This document shows positions 8,440-18,053 of a DNA stretch of 64,000 nt, one piece after another. The translations under genes and the position numbers were made by a program. This DNA comes from Terrimonas sp. (GTDB lineage Bacteria; Bacteroidota; Bacteroidia; Chitinophagales; Chitinophagaceae), in contig WGMO01000008.1 in NCBI GenBank assembly GCA_016125075.1, forward strand, positions 180,254 through 244,253, given 5' to 3'. Numbering within the stretch: position 1 is the first letter of the stretch; each line of letters begins with the position of its first letter. The notes beneath the pieces were generated by a model. That model had not been told where the DNA came from. It was given only the letters and a program-made list of their open reading frames with translations, and made no database searches.

Positions 8440-8530
8440 GCCTCCAAGCCGGTAAGTGGAGACCTGCGCCGTTTTTTTGCAGCTTCCTTATTAAAGACTC
8501 CGCTGGATTGTCAACAATTAAGGAACGATA

Positions 8531-9061
8531 GTGCCACCCGAATTGCAGGGTTGGGGCCCTGATTTTTTTGATGCTTTCCGCAATGGGGAAGAGCAAGCCT
8601 TTGACCGGGTATTCAGAACTTACCACGGTCCGCTGACTTTCTTTGCCTTTAAATATGTGCAGGATGAGAAACAGGCAGAAGACATCGTGCAGGATTGTTT
8701 TGCAGAGCTATGGGAACGCCGGCACAAGCTTTCCGAAGTTCAATCCATCCGCAGTTATCTCTACCGCTGCGTTTATAATCATTGCGCTAAATTCCTGGAT
8801 AAAATACAGCAAAAAAGGGCCAGGCCTGAAATTCCTGCCGAACCGGAACAAACAAATATTATTGAAAGTGAGATCATGATGCAGGTTCTGCAGGTAATAG
8901 AACACCTGCCCTCCCGCATGAAGCAGGTGTTGCAAATGCACTACCTGGAAGATAAGTCACTGGAAGAAATTGGCCGGGAAATCGGTATTGATGCCGAAAC
9001 AGCCCGCAGCCACCGCTACCGCGCAATTCAATTGATCAGGAAAACAATTATTACCAGTTGA
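8531..9061 (+). CDS. RNA polymerase ECF sigma factor, FecI-like
   Basis: A 176-residue sigma-70 family protein starting at GTG 8531, preceded by AGGAACG. Region 2 spans about residues 15-80 (TFFAFKYVQDEKQAEDIVQDC) and region 4 about 115-170 (LPSRMKQVLQMHYLEDKSLEEIG, with a helix-turn-helix ETARSHRYRAIQLIR). It directs transcription of the adjoining SusC/SusD genes when released by the FecR-type anti-sigma factor encoded 120 bases downstream. This is the standard Bacteroidota cell-surface signalling arrangement for nutrient uptake. Confidence 0.92.
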   Translation: MPPELQGWGPDFFDAFRNGEEQAFDRVFRTYHGPLTFFAFKYVQDEKQAEDIVQDCFAELWERRHKLSEVQSIRSYLYRCVYNHCAKFLDKIQQKRARPEIPAEPEQTNIIESEIMMQVLQVIEHLPSRMKQVLQMHYLEDKSLEEIGREIGIDAETARSHRYRAIQLIRKTIITS

Positions 9062-9181
9062 GCAGTTTTTGTATTGCTAAAAACCCGTAATTCCCTCAAC
9101 TTTTTTGCCTTCACTCCCCATTTTTCTTACGAATTCGCTACTTATAAGGGGAGTCTTTGGTTTTACCTTAATATAAAATTT

Positions 9182-10327
9182 ATGGAACCCATCAACAAAC
9201 GTTTTGAAAAACTCGAAAACTCCCAGAGGATCAGCTACCTCATTGGCGGCTTTATAACAAACATACTTACCATTGAGGAGCGGGAAGAATTGGATGCATG
9301 GGTAGTGGCTGACGAAGTCAACATGCAGTTGTTTGAAGATATGACCGATGATCAAATGGTTGACAAGTTTCTGAAATGGCTGGCAACAAGAGATACTGAA
9401 GGGCAACTCGTCAATGTAAAGAAGCGGCTGAAGTTTAGAAAAAAAGGCAGCGTTATAAAATGGTGGCACTATGCCGCGGCAGCTTGTGTAATAGGTATAG
9501 TTAGCATTGCTATTTTTCTTACCCGGAGTTCTGATAAAGAGGTAACTCCGGATGTTGCAGATAAAGGGAAAACCGATATTTCACCGGGCTCTCTTTATGC
9601 GCAATTGAGATTGCCGGACGGCCAGGTTATTAAGTTGGATAAAGTGTCTGACACAGTCATTGGAAACATACATATAAAGGACGGTGAGATAGTCTATGGT
9701 CAGAACGGGTCCGATACGCTGATGCACGAAATAACTATTCCACGTAAAGGATCGTATCAGCTTGTGCTGCCGGATGGCTCGAAGGTTTGGCTCAATGCGG
9801 AGTCGTCTATAAGGTATCCCGGTGCATTTGCCGGCAATAAGAGAATGGTCGCCGTGTCAGGAGAGACTTTCTTTGAAGTTGCGAAGGATGCCTCCAGGCC
9901 GTTTATTGTTTCAATAGGTGATGTTAGTGTGGAAGCATTGGGAACAGCATTTAACATCAATGGTTTTGATAACCGGATCACATTGACTGAAGGATCAGTA
10001 AGGGTAAGCGGACAAAATAAAATGCTTGTGTTGAAGCCGGGCGATCAAGTCGAGACAAAAACCTGGGTGGTGAATAAGGTGGATGTTGTTCCCGTATTAG
10101 CCTGGACAAAGAATCAATTTACATTTAAGAACGCAGCTATTGAGGATGTGATGCAACTGTTGGAAAGATGGTATGATGCCAGGGTAGTGTACGAGGATAG
10201 GGTCAGTTATCATTTTAATGGTACGATTAACCGAAGCGTACCCGTGTCCAAAGTGTTAGAATTACTTGAAGAGACAGGCAATGTGCATTTCAAAATTGAA
10301 GACAATAAAATTATTGTAAAAAGATAA
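9182..10327 (+). CDS. FecR family anti-sigma factor (DUF4974)
   Basis: A 381-residue protein from the ATG at 9182; the frame is open further upstream but only without an ATG. A cytoplasmic N-terminal sigma-binding part (1-93) is followed by one transmembrane helix (WWHYAAAACVIGIVSIAIFL, about 94-113), a periplasmic FecR beta domain (LVLPDGSKVWLNAESSIRYP near 195-215; GEAFFEV-like GETFFEVAKD) and a DUF4974 domain (about 300-381) that resembles the STN domain and contacts the SusC-type receptor. It inhibits the upstream ECF sigma factor until the receptor is loaded. Confidence 0.92.
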   Translation: MEPINKRFEKLENSQRISYLIGGFITNILTIEEREELDAWVVADEVNMQLFEDMTDDQMVDKFLKWLATRDTEGQLVNVKKRLKFRKKGSVIKWWHYAAAACVIGIVSIAIFLTRSSDKEVTPDVADKGKTDISPGSLYAQLRLPDGQVIKLDKVSDTVIGNIHIKDGEIVYGQNGSDTLMHEITIPRKGSYQLVLPDGSKVWLNAESSIRYPGAFAGNKRMVAVSGETFFEVAKDASRPFIVSIGDVSVEALGTAFNINGFDNRITLTEGSVRVSGQNKMLVLKPGDQVETKTWVVNKVDVVPVLAWTKNQFTFKNAAIEDVMQLLERWYDARVVYEDRVSYHFNGTINRSVPVSKVLELLEETGNVHFKIEDNKIIVKR

Positions 10328-10440
10328 GAGGTATATCCAATAAAAAGCCGGAAAGTGGTAGATCACTGCCCGGCGGCGCCTGGGTTACCCTAGTATAAAT
10401 CGAAGGAACGATTATTGTTTAACCCAAACAACTCAAAGCT

Positions 10441-13400
10441 ATGAAATGGCGTGGATGTTTTTTATTTTTTCTGTTATCATTTTATTTTATTACGGTTGCC
10501 CAAGGTCAACTTATAACTTTTTCTGTAAAAAATGTGCGGCTTGAAAAGGTTTTTCTACTGATTGAGCAACAATCGGGTCATCATTTTATATATACAACGG
10601 AGCAGATAGAGAAGGCAAAGCCTGTTACGCTGTCTGTTTCCAATGAGCAACTGACCTCCGTGCTGGATAAATGCTTTGCCGGGCAACCTTTGTTGTATAA
10701 TATCAATGAAAAGAGCATTACTGTTAAAGAAAAAAAGATAGTTGCTTCTGAACACTCTTTAAGAGGAAAAGTATTGGATCAAAATGGCAATCCGGTTAGA
10801 GGTGTTACAATTAGCATCAAGGGCACTCCACTTGTTGTAGCTTCTGATTCCAATGGAGAGTTTGGTTTTGACAATGCACCGTCAAATGTCACTTTGGTGC
10901 TTACCAGCGTAGAGATAGAACCGTTGGAGCGGTTTGTTGGTGACCTGGCATTTGTTGAAATGCGGGTAAGTATTAAAGTAGGTGTGCTGGATGAGACCAT
11001 CGTCAAAGGGTACTATCAGGTTTCCCGCAGGCTCAATACCGGGACAGTGGATAAGATTTCCGCTGAAACTATCCGAACCCAGGCTGTATCAAACCCAATA
11101 GCTACGCTGCAGGGCCGGATTCCTGGCTTATTTATCACGCAAAGTAACGGATTGCCGGGGGCCAATTTTTCTGTGTTGTTGCGGGGACGCAATTCGCTCC
11201 AGCGAGGTACTGAACCGCTGTTTGTCGTCGATGGCGTACCCTTTAATACCGAGCGGCAAACGCAGCGCAGCCAGATTGCCGCTAACAACCCTTTCAATCT
11301 GATCAACCCTCTGGACATTGAAAGTATCGAGGTATTGAAAGACGCCGAGGCTACAGCGATATACGGTTCCCGAGGTGCAAACGGGGTGATCCTTATCACC
11401 ACGAAGAAAGGCAAACCCGGCTCGCCGAACCTTGAACTGGATTTCTCGACCGGTTTTGGTAAGGCGCAGGGTTTGACCGATTTCATGAACACAGAACAGT
11501 ACATTGCCATGCGGCGCGAAGCTTTTCAAAACGACGGGATTACACCCAGTAATGCCAGTGCACCGGATCTTCTTTTATGGGACACTACCCGTTACACTAA
11601 CTGGAAAGAAGTGCTAACTGGCGGCACGTCGAGAATCAACAAGGCCTATCTGAAATTGTCTGGTGGCGATGAACAAACTTCTTTTTCATTCGGCACTACC
11701 TATTATGATGAATCAACAGTATTTCCCGGATCATGGGGAGAGCATCGCCTTGCGTTTAATTTAAACGTCCGTCATATTTCCGGGGATAAAAAATTTACAG
11801 CCCAGTTTTCATCCAGCTATTCCACCGACAAAAGTTCACTCGGACAAGGTGATCCTACCAATTTCATCAATCTTTCGCCCAATGCCCCGGCGCTCTATGA
11901 TTCTATCGGGCGGTTAAACTGGCGAAAAAACAATGGCGCTTTTAGTAACCCAATGGCACTATTGTTGAAAACCTATGAAAACCAGGCGGAGTGGTTCAAT
12001 GGCGATTTTGTTATCGGGTACAAGATTTTGCCTTCATTAACCGCCAGAATAAATGCGGGCTATAATACGCAGCGAATACAAGAAACTTCCCTGACACCGA
12101 TTGCATCCCAGGATCCGGCTACCAGCCCCACAGGCAGCGCCAGCTTTGGCAGTAACTATATTAATAACTGGATCATTGAACCGCAACTGGAATACAGCAC
12201 CCGTCCATTTAAAGAAGCAAGTATTACCGCACAAATTGGTAGCAGCTTTCAATATAAACAAATTCACAGTACCATCACTGATGCAGACGGATATACCAGC
12301 GACGCTCTTATACAATCCGTTGCCGGGTCCACTTCCTCACAGACGACGATTAACTCATCGCAATACAGATATTCCGGTCTTTTCGGACGTCTTTCCATGA
12401 ATTGGCGGCAGCGATATCTTCTTAACCTGACCGGCCGCCGCGACGGCTCATCCCGCTTTGGAGCAGGACACCAATTCGCCAACTTTGGAGCAGTAGCACT
12501 TGGCTGGATATTCACCGATGAAGGCTTTATGCGGAGAAAACCGCTGGGACTTAGCTTTGGTAAGTTACGAGCCAGTTATGGCAGTGCAGGTAATGACCAG
12601 ATTGGGGACTATATGTATCTTGATACGTGGACTACCACCAGTTTTCCCTACCAGGGAACGGCAGGGCTCCGGCCTACCCGTCTTCAAAATGATAATTATC
12701 ACTGGGAACAAAAAAGCAATCTTGAATTAGCTCTGGAAACGGGCTTTTTCCAAAACAGGTTATTATTTAACTTCAATTATTTCATCAGCCGCAGTAATGA
12801 TCAACTGATAAACTATCTTCTCCCCGGGCAAACAGGTTTCACCAGTATCATACAAAACTTTCCTGCATTGGTCCAGAACACGGGTGTGGAAATGAGTTTA
12901 AGCTATAAAATTTTCCAGCAAAGTAATTTCTCATGGTCCAGCCAGTTTAACCTTACGTTTCAACGAAACAAACTTTTGTCTTTTCCCGGAATCGAGCAAA
13001 CTTCCTATGCGAGCACTTACCAGGCTGGAAAACCGCTTTCCCTTATACGTGGTTACAGTTATAATGGAATTAATGCGACTACAGGTATCTATCAATTCAA
13101 TGATTTAAACCGGGATGGATTCATCAATACGCTGGATCAATATTTTATTGGTACCAGGGACCCTCAATATTACGGCGGCTGGCAGCATGAATTGAGTTAT
13201 AAGCATTTTGGGCTTACGTTCTTTTTTTATTTCGTTAAGCAAAAGGGTAACGATGTTTTCGCCGGAAGTTTTGCCGGCACGAGAGCCAATATGCCAACCG
13301 AACTATTGAATCGCTGGATGCAGCCGGGAGATCATGCCATATATCAACGATACTCGACTGGCAGCGCTTTAGCAGCCGCTTCGCAAATGAGGGCCTCTGA

Positions 13401-13629
13401 TGCAGTTCTCGTTGATGCTTCCTATATTAAATTAAGAAATGTAATGTTCAGTTATAGCTTGCCGGAAAATGTTTGCAGCCAACTGCATATTAAACGATTC
13501 CAGTTTTTCCTGCAAGGGCAAAATCTGTTTACGATCACACAATATAAAGGGAGCGATCCTGAATCGCAGGGTCTTACGACGCTTCCTCCCCTCCGGATCA
13601 TTAATACAGGTATTTACATCACCTTTTAA
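10441..13629 (+). CDS. SusC/RagA family TonB-dependent outer membrane transporter with STN domain
   Basis: A 1062-residue outer-membrane receptor. Order of parts: signal peptide (1-22), STN secretin/TonB signalling domain (about 28-85), carboxypeptidase-regulatory-like plug extension (about 105-185, LRGKVLDQNGNPVRGVTIS), plug domain with VDGVPFN and the DAEATAIYGSRGANGVILITTK block (about 290-320), then the 22-strand barrel ending in an aromatic residue (YITF). The STN domain fits control through the upstream FecR/FecI pair. It imports an oligomeric nutrient together with the SusD lipoprotein; the substrate is not evident, as no glycosidase or peptidase lies in the locus. Confidence 0.93.
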   Translation: MKWRGCFLFFLLSFYFITVAQGQLITFSVKNVRLEKVFLLIEQQSGHHFIYTTEQIEKAKPVTLSVSNEQLTSVLDKCFAGQPLLYNINEKSITVKEKKIVASEHSLRGKVLDQNGNPVRGVTISIKGTPLVVASDSNGEFGFDNAPSNVTLVLTSVEIEPLERFVGDLAFVEMRVSIKVGVLDETIVKGYYQVSRRLNTGTVDKISAETIRTQAVSNPIATLQGRIPGLFITQSNGLPGANFSVLLRGRNSLQRGTEPLFVVDGVPFNTERQTQRSQIAANNPFNLINPLDIESIEVLKDAEATAIYGSRGANGVILITTKKGKPGSPNLELDFSTGFGKAQGLTDFMNTEQYIAMRREAFQNDGITPSNASAPDLLLWDTTRYTNWKEVLTGGTSRINKAYLKLSGGDEQTSFSFGTTYYDESTVFPGSWGEHRLAFNLNVRHISGDKKFTAQFSSSYSTDKSSLGQGDPTNFINLSPNAPALYDSIGRLNWRKNNGAFSNPMALLLKTYENQAEWFNGDFVIGYKILPSLTARINAGYNTQRIQETSLTPIASQDPATSPTGSASFGSNYINNWIIEPQLEYSTRPFKEASITAQIGSSFQYKQIHSTITDADGYTSDALIQSVAGSTSSQTTINSSQYRYSGLFGRLSMNWRQRYLLNLTGRRDGSSRFGAGHQFANFGAVALGWIFTDEGFMRRKPLGLSFGKLRASYGSAGNDQIGDYMYLDTWTTTSFPYQGTAGLRPTRLQNDNYHWEQKSNLELALETGFFQNRLLFNFNYFISRSNDQLINYLLPGQTGFTSIIQNFPALVQNTGVEMSLSYKIFQQSNFSWSSQFNLTFQRNKLLSFPGIEQTSYASTYQAGKPLSLIRGYSYNGINATTGIYQFNDLNRDGFINTLDQYFIGTRDPQYYGGWQHELSYKHFGLTFFFYFVKQKGNDVFAGSFAGTRANMPTELLNRWMQPGDHAIYQRYSTGSALAAASQMRASDAVLVDASYIKLRNVMFSYSLPENVCSQLHIKRFQFFLQGQNLFTITQYKGSDPESQGLTTLPPLRIINTGIYITF

Positions 13630-13639
13630 ACTGTTTATT

Positions 13640-15019
13640 ATGTGCCATTTTAATATAAAACACTGTATTGTACTTTTTCTCTTTACCTGCTTGATAACTA
13701 CATCCTGTAAAAAGGCCATTGAAGTTGATCCACCTATTAACCAGATCGTCAGTTCAGAGGTGTTCAAAAATGATTCCACTGCAAAGTCCGCTGTTCTGGG
13801 CATCTACAGTGAGATGATGCGTACCCAGGCTCAATTTTGCGCAGGACAGACTACGCTGTATGCCGGGATGTCCGCAAACGAATTGTATTTTTATTCGCCG
13901 GATATCCGGAGAGAGTTTGTGGACAATGAAATTAGCAATGTGAATCATCTGATCCTGGCAAATGTTTTTTGGAATCCAGCCTATAAGCATATCTATACTA
14001 CAAACCTATGTCTGGAACGGTTGGCGGGATCCAACATTACGCCTTCCCTTAAAGCATGCCTCAGAGGCGAAGCTCTTTTTCTTCGTGTATTCTGTTATTT
14101 TCACCTTGTGAACTTGTTTGGAGATGTACCACTTATTCTAACGACAGACTATGAAAAGAACGCCAGGATGCCCCGAACACCTGAGAGTGAAGTATATGAG
14201 CAAATGGTAACTGACCTTACAGAAGCGGCCGAAATTTTACCATCGGCCTACGAATCAGGAACCCGTGCAAGAGTTACCAAATGGGCTGCGAAAGCTTTAC
14301 TGGCTCGTGTTTACTTATATTTAAAAAGATGGGACAATGCTGAAGCAATGGCATCAGAGGTGATCAATGCAGGACTCTTCACTTTACCTGCATTAACAGA
14401 AGTTTTTTTAAAAACGAGTTCCGAGACCATCCTGCAACTGCAGCCTGTTAATTCGGTTTGGAACACCTGGGAAGGCCGTGACATATTACCTGCGTCTGCC
14501 AATGAAACACCTAAATATGTACTGACGGATCGAATGTTTCAATCGTTTGAGACCAATGATAACCGGAAAACGGTTTGGGTTGGATCAAGAGTATTCAATG
14601 GCCAGGCTGTGCAATACCCGGCCAAGTATAGGGTATATGGTAGTGGAGCACCCCTTACAGAATACTATATAGTGCTCCGGTTGGCGGAACAATACCTGAT
14701 CCGTGCAGAAGCCCGGACGCACAAACTTGATTTGGGGGGTGGGCTAACCGATCTGAATAGGATCCGCCAAAGGGCAGGTCTGGCTGCGACGGCAGCGAAC
14801 GATACATCAGCATTGTTGAACCTGCTGGAGCAGGAGCGGCAGGCTGAACTGTTTTCTGAATGGGGCCATAGATGGTATGATCTTAAAAGGACCGGGCGGG
14901 TGAATGCTGTAATGCAAATTATTAATCCTTCTACATGGCAGAGCACTGATGCACTTTATCCCATTCCTTCCGGAGAGATACTTTTAAATCCTTCATTAAT
15001 TCAAAACGCCGGTTACTGA
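13640..15019 (+). CDS. SusD/RagB family outer membrane lipoprotein
   Basis: A 459-residue protein from the ATG at 13640, ten bases after the SusC stop; the frame continues upstream inside susC but without signal peptide. A lipoprotein signal (LFTCLITTSC) puts Cys at about residue 23. The SusD fold is marked by tetratricopeptide-like helices (CLRGEALFLRVFCYFHLVNLFG, TKWAAKALLARVYLYLKR) and the C-terminal RQAELFSEWGHRWYDLKRTGR block, a family hallmark. It forms the lid of the SusC transporter and binds substrate at the cell surface. The next gene starts within its stop codon (TGATG). Confidence 0.92.
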   Translation: MCHFNIKHCIVLFLFTCLITTSCKKAIEVDPPINQIVSSEVFKNDSTAKSAVLGIYSEMMRTQAQFCAGQTTLYAGMSANELYFYSPDIRREFVDNEISNVNHLILANVFWNPAYKHIYTTNLCLERLAGSNITPSLKACLRGEALFLRVFCYFHLVNLFGDVPLILTTDYEKNARMPRTPESEVYEQMVTDLTEAAEILPSAYESGTRARVTKWAAKALLARVYLYLKRWDNAEAMASEVINAGLFTLPALTEVFLKTSSETILQLQPVNSVWNTWEGRDILPASANETPKYVLTDRMFQSFETNDNRKTVWVGSRVFNGQAVQYPAKYRVYGSGAPLTEYYIVLRLAEQYLIRAEARTHKLDLGGGLTDLNRIRQRAGLAATAANDTSALLNLLEQERQAELFSEWGHRWYDLKRTGRVNAVMQIINPSTWQSTDALYPIPSGEILLNPSLIQNAGY

Positions 15020-16335
15020 TGAAATGTTTTAATAAAAATGGAAGCCGTTTTAGCGGCTTCCTGGCCATGATTTGCCTTACCGGCACTTTGATGGCTCAAA
15101 CGTCACCTACCAAACCATTGAAGCGCGGTGATCTTTTTCCCTATTTGACTCTCAGTGACCGGAACGGGCAGCCGGTGGAATTAAAAACAGCCGCGGGCCG
15201 ACTGTTGCTGATTGACTTTTGGAACGTCCATTGCGTGGCCTGTATCAAGGCGATGCCAAAACTTGATTCACTGCAAAGGATCATGGGGGATTCCTTAAAA
15301 GTCATTTCTGTAACTCATGATCCGGAAAAGAATGTGGCTAACCTTTTCGACAGGCTAAAGCTAAAAACTCCATCTTACCCTATGATTGTCAGTGACAGTA
15401 TACTTTCCCGATTGTTTCCCCATGAAGTGGATCCGTATTATATATGGATCAAGGATGGACAGGTATCTTATATCAGCAATGGCTGGAGTCTATCCCATGA
15501 AAATATCAAACGATTGATTGCGGGTTATCGTTTGAATTTTGTTCAACGCCTTTCATTGCCCAACTATGATCGAAATAGTGCATTATTGGCTCCTTCAACG
15601 CCATTGGAGGAATATTCGTTGCTTTTAAGAGGATTAGAGGATTATCACGTAGGCGGCTCTATTGAAACATGGGATGACCTAATATATCAAGAACCTTATT
15701 TTTTAAAGGCTATTAACCAATCAAGATTACGGCTGCTTATAAAAGCCTATTGGCATGAGGTATTTGGATTTGAAACGAGGCAATATCTTGAACCAAATCG
15801 TTTTATCAGATTGGACAGCAGCGCTGCCGACCTGCTGCTCGCATCAAGTCATCAAAATCAGGATGAATGGATCAAAGCAAATGTTTTCAGTTATGAGATT
15901 AAGGTTAATCCCGCCAACGGCAATAACCTGTACCTGAAAATGAGAAAGGATCTTGCTCAACTGTTCCCGTATGAAGTCATACGTGATACAGCTAAACTGC
16001 CATGCCTGGTATTGGAAGTATCGGATTCTGTTTTATTCAGCAGGGTAAAACGTGTCATGCCGGAAAAACAACCTGGACTGGATTGGAAAACGAAGGCTAT
16101 TGAGATAAGAAATCTTTCACTGAATAACTCAATCGTCAAGCTCGTTACCGAATCGCAGCTCTTCGGTAAGGGAATGTTGTGCATTAATCAAACAGGTTAT
16201 ACCGGGCCTGTCGATATGCGCCTGTCGATTTGTTTTGATGACCTTGCCTGTCTCCAAAAAGAATTAGCGAAATACGGCTTAAGCCTTTTGGAGAAAGATT
16301 ATTTTGTGCAGACGCTTTTAATCAAAAAGAGATAG
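15019..16335 (+). CDS. Secreted TlpA-like thioredoxin-fold protein
   Basis: A 438-residue protein with a signal peptide (about 1-24) and an N-terminal redoxin domain (about 30-165) with LLLIDFWNVHCVACIKAMP, i.e. a CxxC (C-V-A-C) active site. The C-terminal 270 residues are a non-thioredoxin extension found in similar Chitinophaga/Pedobacter proteins of SusC/D loci. It is translationally coupled to SusD (ATG overlaps TGA). Periplasmic disulfide chemistry is expected; what it reduces or oxidises is unknown. It is the last gene before a strong bidirectional terminator. Confidence 0.85.
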   Translation: MKCFNKNGSRFSGFLAMICLTGTLMAQTSPTKPLKRGDLFPYLTLSDRNGQPVELKTAAGRLLLIDFWNVHCVACIKAMPKLDSLQRIMGDSLKVISVTHDPEKNVANLFDRLKLKTPSYPMIVSDSILSRLFPHEVDPYYIWIKDGQVSYISNGWSLSHENIKRLIAGYRLNFVQRLSLPNYDRNSALLAPSTPLEEYSLLLRGLEDYHVGGSIETWDDLIYQEPYFLKAINQSRLRLLIKAYWHEVFGFETRQYLEPNRFIRLDSSAADLLLASSHQNQDEWIKANVFSYEIKVNPANGNNLYLKMRKDLAQLFPYEVIRDTAKLPCLVLEVSDSVLFSRVKRVMPEKQPGLDWKTKAIEIRNLSLNNSIVKLVTESQLFGKGMLCINQTGYTGPVDMRLSICFDDLACLQKELAKYGLSLLEKDYFVQTLLIKKR

Positions 16336-16358
16336 CTTCCCAAGAGCTATCTCTTTTT
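16324..16358. terminator. Bidirectional intrinsic terminator
   Basis: AAAAAGAGATAGCT (16324-16337), a 7-base loop, then AGCTATCTCTTTTT (16345-16358): a perfect 14-bp stem with A-run on one side and T-run on the other. It contains the stop codon of the TlpA-like gene and serves both that operon and the convergent DUF6520 gene. Confidence 0.85.
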
Positions 16359-16371
16359 CCGGACTAAGCGA

Positions 16372-16665
16372 TTAATTCCTATACCATGGAATATCAGTAT
16401 TTAGATCCGGCAAATGGTCAGCAGGAGGATCGTTCGGATTAATCGGGTCAGCCTCTATTTCACAGAGGTCGCTGGTATGCTGGAAGCAACTTTGTGTCTG
16501 AGAGGTTTTGTACACATAATTGTTGGGATTAGATGCCCCTCCTGATCCGCCCACATATTCAAACCACTCCATTGATTGATTAGTCTTTGACCCGTTCATT
16601 GTGGTAAATGAAGCCAACATAACCGCCACGATCACGGCTACCATGCTCAAATTGATTTTTTTCAT
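16372..16665 (-). CDS. DUF6520 family small secreted protein
   Basis: A 97-residue protein with an N-terminal signal/transmembrane segment (MVAVIVAVMLASF), then a small polar mature part containing two cysteines (C-F-Q-H-T-S-D-L-C) and a Pro/Asp-rich end. This plan matches the Bacteroidota-only DUF6520 proteins, usually found beside MauE-like and thioredoxin-like genes. Here it follows the MauE-like gene by 40 bases on the same strand. Role unknown. Confidence 0.7.
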   Translation of the reverse strand: MKKINLSMVAVIVAVMLASFTTMNGSKTNQSMEWFEYVGGSGGASNPNNYVYKTSQTQSCFQHTSDLCEIEADPINPNDPPADHLPDLNTDIPWYRN

Positions 16666-16705
16666 TTTTTAAGAATTTTAGTTAAATAATTAGCTGCCTA
16701 CTATT

Positions 16706-17161
16706 TTATACAGGTATTCGGCTGCTCCTGTTTGTCGCGATAAATCGTTTCGGATAGCAGAGCCAGGCAGCAACGCTGAGCGCTATCATTGAAATATTGA
16801 ATACCAGATGTTGTTTCCAACTCATACTTTCAAGAATACCACCACAAGTGCATGGCAGTTCAGAATCTTTTAAAAGCATATAACTTATATAGCCGGCGAA
16901 TAGGGCAAGCAGCACAGATGATATGAGTATGCCTTTCCTGCGTGTTCGGGGTATGCAAAGAAGTATAACAATAATAATTTCAGTAATTGGAACCAACCAT
17001 TTAAGAACATCTGCATAAGGGGATAATATGTAATTATGCTTCATGGTTGCTGCAAACCTGGATACATCATAAAATTTCGTAAGGGCAGTATAGAGAAAGA
17101 GAAAAACAAGCAGCCCTGTCATTACTTCAGCGAAATAGAATATCGTCAGTCTCGGTTTCAC
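16706..17161 (-). CDS. MauE/DoxX family redox-associated membrane protein
   Basis: A 151-residue protein with four hydrophobic helices (about 11-28, 53-71, 78-96, 116-135) and a PCTCGG motif near residue 105 between helices 3 and 4, the redox-active loop of MauE-type proteins. Family members support disulfide formation or deliver electrons across the inner membrane, often with TlpA-like partners; one is encoded just downstream on the opposite strand. It probably forms an operon with the DUF6520 gene and is divergent from a Crp/Fnr gene 113 bases away. Confidence 0.82.
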   Translation of the reverse strand: MKPRLTIFYFAEVMTGLLVFLFLYTALTKFYDVSRFAATMKHNYILSPYADVLKWLVPITEIIIVILLCIPRTRRKGILISSVLLALFAGYISYMLLKDSELPCTCGGILESMSWKQHLVFNISMIALSVAAWLCYPKRFIATNRSSRIPV

Positions 17162-17274
17162 TCTCTAAAAATCCTAAATGCATTTCAATGGTTGATTGTC
17201 CGGATGGTAGGAAAAACTGCTACTAAATTTAAAAGTCTTAATACCGGTTTAAACAGAGCAACATTTACTACCAC

Positions 17275-17895
17275 ATGAGCAGTTTTATATTATCCGGAAA
17301 GAATAGATTGCATGTAATGGAACGATTGTTAGGATTTCTCAATGCTGTACATCCTCTTAGTGAGGAGTTAGTAGCCCATCTGCAGGATATTGTCAAATAT
17401 CGTGAACTAAAGAAAGGTCAATTTCTCTTAAAGGCAGGGCACATTTGCCGTCATATTCATTTTATCAACGAAGGAATGCTGCGTTGTTTTTATCGTAGAG
17501 ATGATTTAGAAGTGTCGAGTTGGTTTATGAAAGATGGGGATGTTATTATTTCCGTTGAGAGCTTTTATCAGCAGAAAATTTCTTACGAATGGATACAGTC
17601 CCTTGAAGACTGCGATTTATTTTACATATCGTATGATGAGTTATATGCCACCTATAAGCAATTCCCTGAATTTAATTTTGTCGCAAGAGAACTTACGCAG
17701 CACTATTATATTCTTTGGACCCAGTTACTTTATGCGCTTCGCATGAAATCAGCGGAAGAAAAATATTCATGGCTTCTTGAACGCTTTCCCGATTATGTTT
17801 TACGGATACCGGCCAAACATCTTGCTTCCTGGCTGGGTATTTCCGAATACCATTTTAGTTATGTCAAAAACAAGCGGGTTCAAAGGTCATCATAA
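17275..17895 (+). CDS. Crp/Fnr family transcriptional regulator
   Basis: A 206-residue Crp-like protein: cNMP-binding barrel (GQFLLKAGHICRHIHFINEGMLR, residues about 44-66) and a C-terminal helix-turn-helix (IPAKHLASWLGISEYHFSYVK). A second possible start, ATG at 17317, would remove 14 residues. It is divergent from the MauE/DUF6520 pair and is a likely regulator of it. The recognition helix differs from those of the other Crp-like proteins in this window, so targets probably differ. Confidence 0.88.
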   Translation: MSSFILSGKNRLHVMERLLGFLNAVHPLSEELVAHLQDIVKYRELKKGQFLLKAGHICRHIHFINEGMLRCFYRRDDLEVSSWFMKDGDVIISVESFYQQKISYEWIQSLEDCDLFYISYDELYATYKQFPEFNFVARELTQHYYILWTQLLYALRMKSAEEKYSWLLERFPDYVLRIPAKHLASWLGISEYHFSYVKNKRVQRSS

Positions 17896-18053
17896 CGATC
17901 CCCTAAGCAATAATTCCTACCATTAGGGCAATTTTCATATATACTTCTTCCAATAAATTGAAGCGACAGCAGTATAGTAATCTATTTCTTACGAAATCGC
18001 AATTACGAAAGCGCTACTGCATTTCTATATTCGTTTCACCAAAATCATTTATT

